Numbered from the stretch's first letter, positions 7,408-14,312 are shown. The stretch is 34,457 nt of DNA from an uncultured Clostridia bacterium (GCA_947627985.1 CANQYD010000023.1:1-34457); one strand, 5' to 3'. Program-made: numbers and translations. Notes: generated by a model not told the origin, from the letters alone.

Positions 7408-9330
7408 TTATCCTCCCGTTTCTACCCACTCAGCCATCTTCGCTTCAAGCTCGTTTTTTGCCTCCTCAAGGCGGGTGCAGAGCTCGGTCATCTTGACATA
7501 ATCGGAGGCTACTTCGGGCTGATTCAGGGCTTCCTCTATCTCGGAAATCTCCCGCTCAAGCGAGGCTATACTGTCCTCCAAAGCCTTTAAATCCTGCTTT
7601 TTCTTCACTTCCGCGGCTCTCATCTCGCGGGTCCGGTAGCCGCTTTTCTTTTCGGTTTTTTGGGATTTTTCGGCTGACTGCTTCTCCGATTCAAGGCGCT
7701 GTTCTTTGGACTTTTCTTCCATATATGCGTCGTAATTTCCCCGATATTCCCTGACGCTTCCGGGTCTCACCTCGATTATCCGGGAGACCGTTTTATTTAA
7801 GAGGTATCGGTCATGCGACACGAGGACCATCGTTCCGGTATAATCTGCCAGAGCGCCTTCGAGGGCTTCGCAGGTGTCGGCGTCGAGGTGGTTCGTCGGC
7901 TCGTCCAAAAGAAGCACGTTGGCGCGCTTTAAGCTCATCAGCGCAAAACTCAGCTTGGTTTTCTCGCCTCCGCTTATCACCCCGACCGGCTTGAATACGT
8001 CGTCTCCGGTCAGCAAAACGCTTCCCAAAAGGGTCCGCACAGCCTGATCGGTCATCAGGGGATAGCGCTTGTGGACCTCGTCGATGACGGTGTTCATCGG
8101 GTCAAGCTGCTCGTTTTTCTGATCGAAATAGGCGGTCTTGACGTTCATCGCCCAACTTATCCTGCCGCGGGAGTGGGGGTTGATCCCGATCATCGTCTTT
8201 AAGATCGACGACTTGCCGATCCCGTTCGGACCGATTATCCCGACCTTTTCGCCCCGCCTGATCTCGAAGGAAAGCGACTCGATGAGCGTTTTCCCGTCGC
8301 CGACGGTGATGTCGCAGTTCTCCATCTTGAAGACCTCTTTAGGCGGCTCGATGTCGTATTCAAGCTTTATCCTCGGGGGTCGCTTAGGTTTTTTCGGCTT
8401 CTCAACGCCCTCTTCGACGATTCGGTCGAGCATGTGCTGCTTGTTCTTCGCGGCTTTTGCGGACGTCGCTGAGGCGCGGTTCTTATCTATAAAAAATTGA
8501 AGTTCCTTAATCTTTTGCTGATCCCGCTCCCAGAGCTTCTCCTGACGTTCGAGATCGGCTTTTTTCTGCGCGACGAAGGCGGTGTAGTTGCCCTTGTAGC
8601 TCTTGACTTTTTTGTCCTCGAGCTCGATGATCCGGGTGCACAGCTTATCCAAAAAATACCTGTTATGGGAGACCGTCAGCACCGCTCCCTTGTACTCTTT
8701 GAGATAATTTTCCAGCCAGATCGTCGAATCGAGGTCGAGATGGTTTGTCGGCTCGTCCAAGATCAGCAGATCGGGTTCCTCGAGCAGCAGCTTGCAGAGC
8801 GCAAGACGGGTCCGCTCGCCTCCCGACAGCGAGCTTACGGTGCGGGACTGATCGAGGTCCTTAAATCCCATGCCGCCCAAGACGGTGCTGATTCTGACGT
8901 CGATGAGATAGCCGTCGTTAGCCTCAAAATGAGAGCTGAGAGCCGCATATTCAGCCGTCGCGTTCTCGAGATCGGGACCGGTGAGGGCATGCATGTTTGT
9001 GGATAATTCAACCATTTTTTCAAATTCCCGATCGAGCTCGGCAAAGGGTTTTCTCATCTCGACGGCGATGACGCTGTCGCTCTCCATGCCGGAATTCTGC
9101 TCGAGATAGCCGATCACGCGGTCTTTGGCGACCGATACGGCTCCGTCTCCGCCTTTTGTCGGGTCGAAGTCGGTCTTCCCGGCGATGATGTTGAGTAAAG
9201 TCGTCTTGCCGCAGCCGTTTACGCCGACCAGACCGACCTTTTCGCCGAGCTCGATAGTGAGGTCAACGTCCTCAAGGATCGGTTCTTCGGCTTCAAAATA
9301 TTTCCAGATATGTTCTAACTGCACCAGCAT
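7408..9330 (-). CDS. ABC-F family ATPase, duplicated nucleotide-binding domains (640 aa)
   Basis: ABC-F proteins have no membrane domain and act on ribosomes, resolving stalled translation or protecting against antibiotics. Domain 1 has Walker A GVNGCGKTT (36-44), signature LSGGE (168-172) and Walker B ILDEPTNHLD (190-199). The inter-domain linker (about 245-325) is charged and helical, as expected for the P-site tRNA interaction motif. Domain 2 has Walker A GPNGIGKSS (367-375), signature ISGGE (452-456) and Walker B LLDEPTNHLD (474-483). A C-terminal coiled coil (about 565-640) resembles the Uup/YdiF branch. The start at 9330 has GAAAGGA upstream and a strong promoter at 9360-9388. It is the first gene of the operon with sbcC. 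A housekeeping Uup/YdiF-like role is more likely than drug resistance, but sequence alone does not settle this. Confidence 0.92.
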   Translation of the reverse strand: MLVQLEHIWKYFEAEEPILEDVDLTIELGEKVGLVGVNGCGKTTLLNIIAGKTDFDPTKGGDGAVSVAKDRVIGYLEQNSGMESDSVIAVEMRKPFAELDREFEKMVELSTNMHALTGPDLENATAEYAALSSHFEANDGYLIDVRISTVLGGMGFKDLDQSRTVSSLSGGERTRLALCKLLLEEPDLLILDEPTNHLDLDSTIWLENYLKEYKGAVLTVSHNRYFLDKLCTRIIELEDKKVKSYKGNYTAFVAQKKADLERQEKLWERDQQKIKELQFFIDKNRASATSAKAAKNKQHMLDRIVEEGVEKPKKPKRPPRIKLEYDIEPPKEVFKMENCDITVGDGKTLIESLSFEIRRGEKVGIIGPNGIGKSSILKTMIGINPHSRGRISWAMNVKTAYFDQKNEQLDPMNTVIDEVHKRYPLMTDQAVRTLLGSVLLTGDDVFKPVGVISGGEKTKLSFALMSLKRANVLLLDEPTNHLDADTCEALEGALADYTGTMVLVSHDRYLLNKTVSRIIEVRPGSVREYRGNYDAYMEEKSKEQRLESEKQSAEKSQKTEKKSGYRTREMRAAEVKKKQDLKALEDSIASLEREISEIEEALNQPEVASDYVKMTELCTRLEEAKNELEAKMAEWVETGG

Positions 9331-9359
9331 TTTCGGGGTCCTTTCAGGGTGATGAGGTC

Positions 9360-9388
9360 ATTATACTACTTTTGCGGGGAAAATGCAA
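9360..9388 (-). promoter_or_regulatory. Promoter of the ABC-F/sbcC operon
   Basis: On the minus strand TTGCAT (9383-9388), a 17-bp spacer and TATAAT (9360-9365) precede the ABC-F ribosome-binding site. Confidence 0.75.
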
Positions 9389-9404
9389 GGTGGGGAGGGG
9401 ACGA

Positions 9405-9517
9405 GGGCGGGAGCGGGGGTGGTGCCTCTGCCGAACCTTGGTAGGAGCTGAGGGTGGAAGATGAGAATCTGACCTCTGACGTCTTATTTCTGTACTCTGT
9501 GCAGCCGGAGGGTGCAC
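9405..9517. repeat. Right end of an X module plus heptad segment of the composite repeat
   Basis: This stretch is similar to 34255-34358. Shared elements in order are a GGTGCC block, a CC(A)TTGGTAGGAG-like end, GGGTGGAAGAT, GAATCTGACCTCTGAC and a C/T-rich tail leading into a cloverleaf unit. It appears to be a partial copy of the modular element whose fuller form is at 34164-34445. Confidence 0.75.
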
Positions 9518-9607
9518 GGGGGCGAAGCCCCCCGGCGCCGAAGGCGCCGGCTGCCACAGCTTCGCTGTGGCAGGGACCGCGCGCTTGCGCGCGGTCGGGC
9601 TTCGCCC
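9518..9607. repeat. Cloverleaf-like multi-hairpin repeat, copy A
   Basis: The left arm GGGCGAAGCCC (within 9518-9533) and the right arm GGGCTTCGCCC (9597-9607) are exact reverse complements. Between them are three perfect hairpins: GGCGCCGAAGGCGCC (9534-9548); a 10-bp stem at 9551-9573 with TTC loop; and a stem at 9575-9596 (GACCGCGCGC). The arms can pair with each other, giving a cloverleaf, or fold individually on GAA/TTC triloops. Confidence 0.85.
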
Positions 9608-9614
9608 ATACCTT

Positions 9615-9743
9615 CTGCTCCTATCAGGGTTCGGTGGGTTGTGCAAGCTCGGTGGCAGGGTCGGGTGCCTCTTACGGGGTAAAAGCAGGAGCAGGGAGGC
9701 GGGGACGGGGTTGGGCGCCCCTACCGGACTTTGGCAGGAGCAG
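9615..9743. repeat. X module, copy 1: about 129 bp with imperfect terminal inverted repeats
   Basis: It starts CTGCTCCTATCAGG (9615) and ends CTTTGGCAGGAGCAG (9743), which are imperfect reverse complements. It lies between cloverleaf copies A and B. The interior matches the module at 34164-34290 in length and in shared blocks such as GTGGGTTG and GGCAGGG. It has no coding capacity that I can support and resembles a miniature inverted-repeat element in size and ends. Confidence 0.65.
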
Positions 9744-9750
9744 GGGGCTC

Positions 9751-9828
9751 GGGGCGAAGCCCCGCTGCCGGAGGCAGCGCGCCGACGCTCCGCGTCGGCG
9801 GTGCGACTTCGTCGCACGGGCTTCGCCC
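9751..9828. repeat. Cloverleaf-like multi-hairpin repeat, copy B (divergent stems)
   Basis: It has the same plan as copy A: left arm GGGGCGAAGCCCC (9751-9763), three hairpins, right arm GGGCTTCGCCC (9818-9828). The internal hairpins are GCTGCCGGAGGCAGC (9764-9778), CGCCGACGC/GCGTCGGCG (9780-9800) and GTGCGAC-TTC-GTCGCAC (9801-9817). Their sequences differ from copies A, C and D, but every stem is perfectly paired. The interval 9830-9979 downstream shows no further structure that I can name. Confidence 0.85.
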
Positions 9829-9979
9829 TGCACTCCTCCCTCCTCCCGCACTCACCCGCAAAAAGAGCCGCCCCACCCCGTCGGAGCATTCCGCAGTCGG
9901 GTATGTTTTATTCACTCATTGTTATAGCTGAACGGGGTCTGCTTTACGCTTTGTTTACGCCAATTTTTTCTCCCCCACC

Positions 9980-10008
9980 TTTACACAACCGCACATTCAT
10001 GTTATAAT
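9980..10008 (+). promoter_or_regulatory. Promoter of the LytTR regulator gene
   Basis: TTTACA (9980-9985), a 17-bp spacer and TATAAT (10003-10008) form a near-consensus sigma-A promoter. It ends 14 bases before the ribosome-binding site AAAGGAGG (10023-10030), so the leader is very short. Confidence 0.8.
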
Positions 10009-10037
10009 ATACCCATCACCCCAAAGGAGGTCCAATC

Positions 10038-10730
10038 ATGCTCATCTCCCTCTGCGACGACAACGCTGTCGAGCGCGGATACATAAAATCCCTCGTCCTG
10101 CGGTGGGCTGAGGGCTGCGGGCAGGCTGCCTTCCTGCGGGAATACCCCTCCGCCGAGGCGCTTCTGTTCGACTACCCCGACCACTGCCCCGATCTGCTTC
10201 TTCTGGACATCGAAATGCCCGGAATGAACGGCGTCGAGCTCGCAAAAAAGCTCCGCTCACAGGCTGATTCGGTGCAGATAATCTTCATCACCGGCTACCC
10301 GGACTTCATCGCCGAGGGTTACGACGTCGAGGCGCTTCACTACCTCTTAAAGCCCGTCACGCCTGAAAAACTTGCCGAGGTGCTCGACCGCGCTCTTGTG
10401 AAAATATCCCAAAGCGAGCGCAAGATTTTAGTGCCTTTTGACGGCGGGGAGATGGCTCTGCCTCTCCGGGAGATTCGCTATATCGAGGCGCAGCGGCAGT
10501 ATTCGGTGATCCGCACGGGCTCGGGGGAGTACCGCGTAAAGCTCCCTATTTCGGAATTAGAGACCCGGCTCGACGCCTTCTTTATGCGGGTCCAGCGCTC
10601 GTTTATCGTCAATCTGCGGGAGGTGCTGAGAATCCAAAGAACCGAGCTGATCCTGAGAAGCGGCGAGAATATCCCGATCAGCCGGGGAATGCAGGAAAAA
10701 ATCGGGAAGAAGATCATCGAGATTTTTTGA
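10038..10730 (+). CDS. LytTR-family response regulator (230 aa)
   Basis: This is a cytoplasmic transcription regulator of the AgrA/LytR type. Residues 1-120 are a receiver domain with acidic D7-D8, phosphoacceptor D57 in LLLDIEMPG, T85 in FITGY and K105 in LLKPV. Residues of about 135-230 are the LytTR DNA-binding domain, which normally binds pairs of roughly 9-bp direct repeats spaced two helical turns apart. The start has AAAGGAGG seven bases upstream. The histidine kinase gene follows after 84 bp. A candidate target is the 21-bp-phased direct repeat at 12393-12424 in front of the ABC exporter operon. Confidence 0.93.
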   Translation: MLISLCDDNAVERGYIKSLVLRWAEGCGQAAFLREYPSAEALLFDYPDHCPDLLLLDIEMPGMNGVELAKKLRSQADSVQIIFITGYPDFIAEGYDVEALHYLLKPVTPEKLAEVLDRALVKISQSERKILVPFDGGEMALPLREIRYIEAQRQYSVIRTGSGEYRVKLPISELETRLDAFFMRVQRSFIVNLREVLRIQRTELILRSGENIPISRGMQEKIGKKIIEIF

Positions 10731-10814
10731 TATATGATGTCTGCTATCCGCGTACATTTCGGCTGAATTGTCTTTGAAACGCTTGGGAAAATATAGGAAT
10801 ATAAGGGGTAAAAT

Positions 10815-11498
10815 ATGATCTTAGACAAAATCATCAACAAAAAAATCGAGCGCTACCAATCCGAGCTGCTCCAAAAATACTGCGACGAGGTGGAGTCGAT
10901 GTACCGCAAAATGCGGGGCTGGCGGCATGACTACCACAACCACATTCAGGCGCTACAGGCGTCGATGGCTGCCGGGAAATACGACGATGTGAACCGCTAC
11001 CTCAGCGACCTCAACGACGACCTCACGACGGTCGATACCGTCGTCAAGACCGGTCGGGTGATGGTCGACGCGATCTTAAACGGGAAGATGAATATCGCCG
11101 CGCAGAACAGTATCCCCGTCAACGCGAAGGCGAAAATTCCCGAAGGCACGCCGGTTTCCGACATCGATCTCTGCGTCATCATCGGGAACCTCCTCGACAA
11201 CGCGATCGAGGAGAACCTTCGCCTGCCGGAGGAATCGAGGTTCATCAGGGTCTATATCGGAAGAAAGAGCACCCAGTTTTACCTTTTAGTGACAAATGCC
11301 GCGGGCAAAAGGCGGGCAAAATCGGGGAGCAGATTTGAGTCCCAAAAGGGCTCGGATCACGGCTTCGGGCTGTCTCGGGTCGGCTCGACGGTTAAAAAGT
11401 ACGGCGGATTATTCTCGGCTGACAGCGAGGACGGCGGCTTCACGGCGGAACTCCTGATTCCGCTTTTAGAGGATAGAGAGTCAGAAAACAGAGGATAG
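10815..11498 (+). CDS. Soluble GHKL sensor histidine kinase, AgrC/SpoOB-type core without membrane domain (227 aa)
   Basis: It is the likely kinase partner of the LytTR regulator. The first 30 residues are a short helix leading into the H-box RHDYHNH (37-43), with H38 as probable phosphorylation site. The N-box is NLLDNAIE (125-132) and the G-box DHGFGLSRV (181-189), as in AgrC-like kinases. No transmembrane segment or sensor domain is present, so it must sense a cytoplasmic cue or a partner protein. The ribosome-binding site is AAGGGG (10803-10808). The last nine residues (EDRESENRG) and the TAG stop are encoded by the AGAGGATAG heptad repeat and are unlikely to belong to the ancestral kinase. 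Confidence 0.88.
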   Translation: MILDKIINKKIERYQSELLQKYCDEVESMYRKMRGWRHDYHNHIQALQASMAAGKYDDVNRYLSDLNDDLTTVDTVVKTGRVMVDAILNGKMNIAAQNSIPVNAKAKIPEGTPVSDIDLCVIIGNLLDNAIEENLRLPEESRFIRVYIGRKSTQFYLLVTNAAGKRRAKSGSRFESQKGSDHGFGLSRVGSTVKKYGGLFSADSEDGGFTAELLIPLLEDRESENRG

Positions 11499-11513
11499 AA
11501 ATTCTATCCTCTA
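11467..11513. repeat. Heptad repeat supplying the histidine kinase 3' end, with 11-bp hairpin
   Basis: AGAGGATAG occurs at 11468-11476 and 11490-11498. The second copy pairs perfectly with TTCTATCCTCT (11502-11512) around one base, an 11-bp stem at 11490-11500/11502-11512. The kinase TAG stop (11496-11498) lies inside the left arm. No T-run follows. Confidence 0.8.
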
Positions 11514-11576
11514 ATTTTATGGATTTTGCACATTTTGCGCATTTTCTGACTTCTGACCTCTGATTTCTGCCCTCTA
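11514..11576. repeat. 26-bp core plus TCTGACY heptads at the 3' end of hicB
   Basis: Bases 11520-11545 are identical to 12286-12311. They are followed by heptads TCTGACT (11545), TCTGACC (11552), TCTGATT (11559), TCTGCCC (11566) and TCTA (11573). The last bases, read on the minus strand, are the TAG stop codon of hicB (11574-11576). Confidence 0.85.
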
Positions 11577-11957
11577 TTCGAGGTGCAGTCTCTTTTTCAA
11601 TCCTTCTTGTAAAACGCCCGAAAAATTGATGTGCTCAGCTTCCGCAGCCTCGTTCAACCACGACGGAACGGTCAGAGTTTTCTTTACCGAGCGGGTGTCG
11701 TGAGCGCGCTTATAGTACAAATCATCATATTCAATCATCATCATAAAATCGGGCGCAGAGGTTTTTATATCTTCGGGGCGCGAGGGAGCGGGTATAGATT
11801 CAAGCCCGTCAAGATAAAGCCCGATGGCGTCCTTGATCATTTCAATCGCCTCGCCGATGGTATCGCCCTGAGAAAAACAGCCGTCAAGGTCGGGCACGCT
11901 CACCGAATAGCCCTCGGCTTCGGGACGGAAAATTGCGGGATAATAAAGCTTTTTCAT
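11574..11957 (-). CDS. hicB: HicB-type antitoxin (127 aa)
   Basis: HicB neutralises the HicA mRNA interferase and represses the operon. The N-terminal half is the partly degraded RNase H-like HicB fold (YYPAIFRPEAEGYSVSVPDLDGC at about 5-27, then GDTIGEAIEMIKDAIGLYLDGL). Residues of about 94-127 look like a ribbon-helix-helix DNA-binding domain (TLTVPSWLNEAAEAE...). The ribosome-binding site is AGGAG. It lies 23 bp after hicA in the same operon, in the toxin-first order common for hicAB. The stop codon lies at the edge of a heptad repeat. Confidence 0.9.
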   Translation of the reverse strand: MKKLYYPAIFRPEAEGYSVSVPDLDGCFSQGDTIGEAIEMIKDAIGLYLDGLESIPAPSRPEDIKTSAPDFMMMIEYDDLYYKRAHDTRSVKKTLTVPSWLNEAAEAEHINFSGVLQEGLKKRLHLE

Positions 11958-11980
11958 TTTAATTCGCTCCTATTCAATAA

Positions 11981-12169
11981 TTATTTCAGCCCTGCCTGCT
12001 TCAGAATGCTCTGTTCGGTTCCCTTTTTCAGCTCCTGCGCATGAAAGGGAACGATAACGGTCTTGCCTGTTTGGGGGTTATAATATTTACGGTGCGAACC
12101 GTTTGAACTGACAAACTCAAACCCGTTTTCTTCAAGAAGCTTCACCATTTTCCGAGGCGTCATAGGCAT
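11981..12169 (-). CDS. hicA: HicA-type mRNA interferase toxin (62 aa)
   Basis: HicA is a small double-stranded-RNA-binding-fold toxin that cleaves mRNA and tmRNA. The catalytic signature is G24-S25-H26 in NGSHRKYYN, and the C-terminal IVPFHAQELKKGTEQSILKQAG matches the family. Length is typical. The start at 12169 is chosen because AAAGGTGG lies nine bases upstream; an in-frame ATG two codons later is too far from it. The promoter with an embedded operator is at 12197-12225. The pair is inserted, on the opposite strand, between the two-component genes and the ABC exporter genes. Confidence 0.92.
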   Translation of the reverse strand: MPMTPRKMVKLLEENGFEFVSSNGSHRKYYNPQTGKTVIVPFHAQELKKGTEQSILKQAGLK

Positions 12170-12196
12170 TTTATAATTCCACCTTTCAGTGATAAT

Positions 12197-12225
12197 ATTA
12201 TAGCACGTATTATACGTGTTGTCAA
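12197..12225 (-). promoter_or_regulatory. hicAB promoter with a palindromic operator filling the spacer
   Basis: On the minus strand there is a perfect TTGACA (12220-12225), a 17-bp spacer and a perfect TATAAT (12197-12202). The spacer contains the palindrome CACGTAT-A-ATACGTG (12204-12218), 7-bp arms around one base. A repressor bound there would block RNA polymerase directly, as expected for autoregulation by the HicB ribbon-helix-helix domain. Confidence 0.85.
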
Positions 12226-12252
12226 GCGCTTATAGAAGATAGAACGTTAGAG

Positions 12253-12376
12253 GTTAGAGGATAGATACTCTCTGCCCAAGTTTTGTGGATTTTGCACATT
12301 TTGCGCATTTTGTCGGTCAGCGTGTGCAAAATGCGCAAAGTTCATGAACTTTCTGTTCTGAATTCTATCCTCTAAC
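12253..12376. repeat. Nested inverted-repeat unit of the heptad/26-bp-core family
   Basis: GTTAGAGGATAG (12253-12264) and CTATCCTCTAAC (12365-12376) are perfect 12-bp terminal inverted repeats. Inside is the 26-bp core (12286-12311), whose end forms a 13-bp hairpin with 12327-12339, and a small palindrome AAGTTCATGAACTT (about 12338-12351). This fills most of the 310-bp gap between hicA and the exporter genes; no gene is seen in it. Confidence 0.8.
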
Positions 12377-12392
12377 CCTCTATCCCCTAACT

Positions 12393-12424
12393 GCATTCTG
12401 TACACGCTTTTTAGCATTCCGTAC
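12393..12424 (+). promoter_or_regulatory. Direct repeat with 21-bp phasing: candidate LytTR operator
   Basis: GCATTCTGTAC (12393-12403) and GCATTCCGTAC (12414-12424) match at 10 of 11 positions and are spaced exactly 21 bp start to start. LytTR regulators typically bind imperfect direct repeats two helical turns apart. The site ends 55 bases before the ATG of the first exporter gene. Downstream a TACTCT (12455-12460) could serve as -10 but there is no recognisable -35, which fits an activator-dependent promoter. Confidence 0.55.
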
Positions 12425-12479
12425 CCAAATCCCCCAAAATCTTCGCAAATGTGTTACTCTAAATGCCGAGGTGATAAAC

Positions 12480-14312
12480 ATGTCAAAAAAAGAAAAAGAA
12501 CAGAAGCCCAAGCCGCGGTTCGGCATGCTTTCCTGCGTGGGGTGGGTGTATCGGCTCCTCTGGGAAAACGAGCGGTTTTTGGTATTTGTAGGGCTCGGGG
12601 TGGTGCCGCTGTCGATACTATCTGCCGCGTTCGGGCTCTACGCTTCGCCGATGATCATAAACGCCCTCTCGACGTATTCCTCCTTCGGATACATAGCGCT
12701 CGCGGTCTCGGGGATAGTCTTGGCTCGGACGGTAGTCACCGCCTCGGAAGGGATTCTGAGACAGCTGACATCAAACTCGGAACACCACGTCCTGGCGCTT
12801 TTGGCGTATAAATGCATCGAGGCGACGCGGCTCTGCGACAACTGTCTGCACTACGACAAGGGCTACAAAACCCTCATGGAGAGGGCAAACGCCGCGACTC
12901 GGGATCACTCACATGCCACACATTTTCCGATGATCTTTGCCGAGACGGTCGGAGAGATTATAAAATTCTTCCTCTTCGGCGCGACGGTGTCAATGCTCCA
13001 CCCCGCTCTGATTGTCCTTCTGATTGCCGGCGCGGTTATCGACCGGCGAATGTCGAACTGGCAGTGGCGGAAGCACTATGAGGAGCGAGACGGCCGCAAC
13101 GCCTCGGAGCGCAGGCGGAACTATATCACGTGGAACGTCGCGCGGGACCTTGGCTGCCAGAAGGAAATCCGCCTCTACGGCATGGCTAAGCCCCTTCGTG
13201 AGCGCTATAACAAGCATATCGACGAGAACCTTGACTGGCAGAAAAAGCATGAGCGGCGCGGTTTTTTGGTCTCGCTGACGGGCTTTGTGACGGTGCTTCT
13301 GCGGGACGGTCTTGCCTATGCGATACTCATAAATAAAGCGCTTTCGGGGGAAGTAGACGCCGCTCGGTTCGTGCTGTATTTCTCCGCGATAAGCTCTCTT
13401 GCGGGGCTTTTAGGCGGCATGGCATGGCGCTTTCAGCAGATAAAAGAGGGCTCGGCGCAGATAAGCGACCTACGGGAGCTTACCGAATATGAGGGAAAAC
13501 TCAACCGCGGGGAGGGGATCGCTCTGCCGAAAAAGCCGTTTTCGATCGAGTTTAAAAACGTCACGTACAAATATCCCGAGGGCGAGAAAAATGTCCTTGA
13601 GAACGTGTCGTTTAAGATCGAGCCCGGCGAGAAGATCGCCCTCGTGGGCTTGAACGGCGCCGGCAAGACGACGCTCGTAAGGCTTATCTGCGGGCTTTTG
13701 CTGCCGGACGCGGGAGAGGTGCTCCTTGACGGTCACGCGCTTTTTGAATACAACCGCGATGAGCTCTACTCAATGTTCGGGCTGATCCCGCAGGAGTACA
13801 ACTTGCTTCCGGTGTCGCTTGAGAAAAATATCGCCTGCACGGTCGACGAGGGGGATATAGACCGTGATCGGCTTGCGCGCGCCGTGGAGCTTTCGGGCTT
13901 TAAAGACAAGGCTGACAGCCTGAAAATGGGCTTGAAAACGCCTCTTGACAGAACCGTGAACGACGACGCGGTCGAGCTTTCGGGAGGAGAAAAGCAGCGG
14001 CTTTTGTTAGCCCGGTTAATTTATAAAGACCCTCTTTGCATGATTTTGGACGAGCCGACTGCGGCTCTCGATCCCATCGCGGAGGACAGAATGTATCGCC
14101 GCTACAACGAGATTTCAAAAAATTCCACGTCGGTGTTTATTTCCCACCGCCTTGCCTCGACAAGGTTCTGCGACAGGATTTTCCTTTTGGACGGCGCGAA
14201 CTTTGCCGAGGTCGGAACTCATGACGAGCTGATGGCAAAGGGCGGGAAATATCGCGAACTGTTCGACGTTCAGGCTAAATATTATCAGGAGGAGGTGCCC
14301 GAAAATGCTTAA
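12480..14312 (+). CDS. ABC exporter half-transporter, permease-ATPase fusion, subunit 1 (610 aa)
   Basis: The N-terminal half (about 20-330) is a type-IV exporter membrane domain, with hydrophobic stretches near 33-60, 68-85, 155-190, 260-290 and 295-315. The C-terminal ATPase has Walker A GLNGAGKTT (390-398), signature LSGGEKQR (500-507), Walker B MILDEP with E525, and the H-loop histidine at about 556 (FISHR). All catalytic residues are present. The ATG at 12480 is preferred to a GTG at 12471 because GAGGTGAT overlaps that GTG and is correctly placed for the ATG. It overlaps the next gene by 8 bp, so the two should form a heterodimer. The substrate is unknown; no peptide precursor or peptidase domain is seen. 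Confidence 0.9.
   Translation: MSKKEKEQKPKPRFGMLSCVGWVYRLLWENERFLVFVGLGVVPLSILSAAFGLYASPMIINALSTYSSFGYIALAVSGIVLARTVVTASEGILRQLTSNSEHHVLALLAYKCIEATRLCDNCLHYDKGYKTLMERANAATRDHSHATHFPMIFAETVGEIIKFFLFGATVSMLHPALIVLLIAGAVIDRRMSNWQWRKHYEERDGRNASERRRNYITWNVARDLGCQKEIRLYGMAKPLRERYNKHIDENLDWQKKHERRGFLVSLTGFVTVLLRDGLAYAILINKALSGEVDAARFVLYFSAISSLAGLLGGMAWRFQQIKEGSAQISDLRELTEYEGKLNRGEGIALPKKPFSIEFKNVTYKYPEGEKNVLENVSFKIEPGEKIALVGLNGAGKTTLVRLICGLLLPDAGEVLLDGHALFEYNRDELYSMFGLIPQEYNLLPVSLEKNIACTVDEGDIDRDRLARAVELSGFKDKADSLKMGLKTPLDRTVNDDAVELSGGEKQRLLLARLIYKDPLCMILDEPTAALDPIAEDRMYRRYNEISKNSTSVFISHRLASTRFCDRIFLLDGANFAEVGTHDELMAKGGKYRELFDVQAKYYQEEVPENA

Noticed and set aside
9405-9830. CRISPR array
   Set aside because: Repeats are palindromic modules of differing length and sequence without regular spacers, and no cas genes are present.
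9344-10007. Overlapping open frames of 60-180 codons on both strands in the repeat island
   Set aside because: They run through perfect hairpins and repeats, give low-complexity Arg/Pro/Gly-rich peptides and lack ribosome-binding sites.
12331-12372. Short peptide gene upstream of the exporter operon
   Set aside because: The 13-codon frame has no ribosome-binding site and lies wholly inside the nested inverted repeat.
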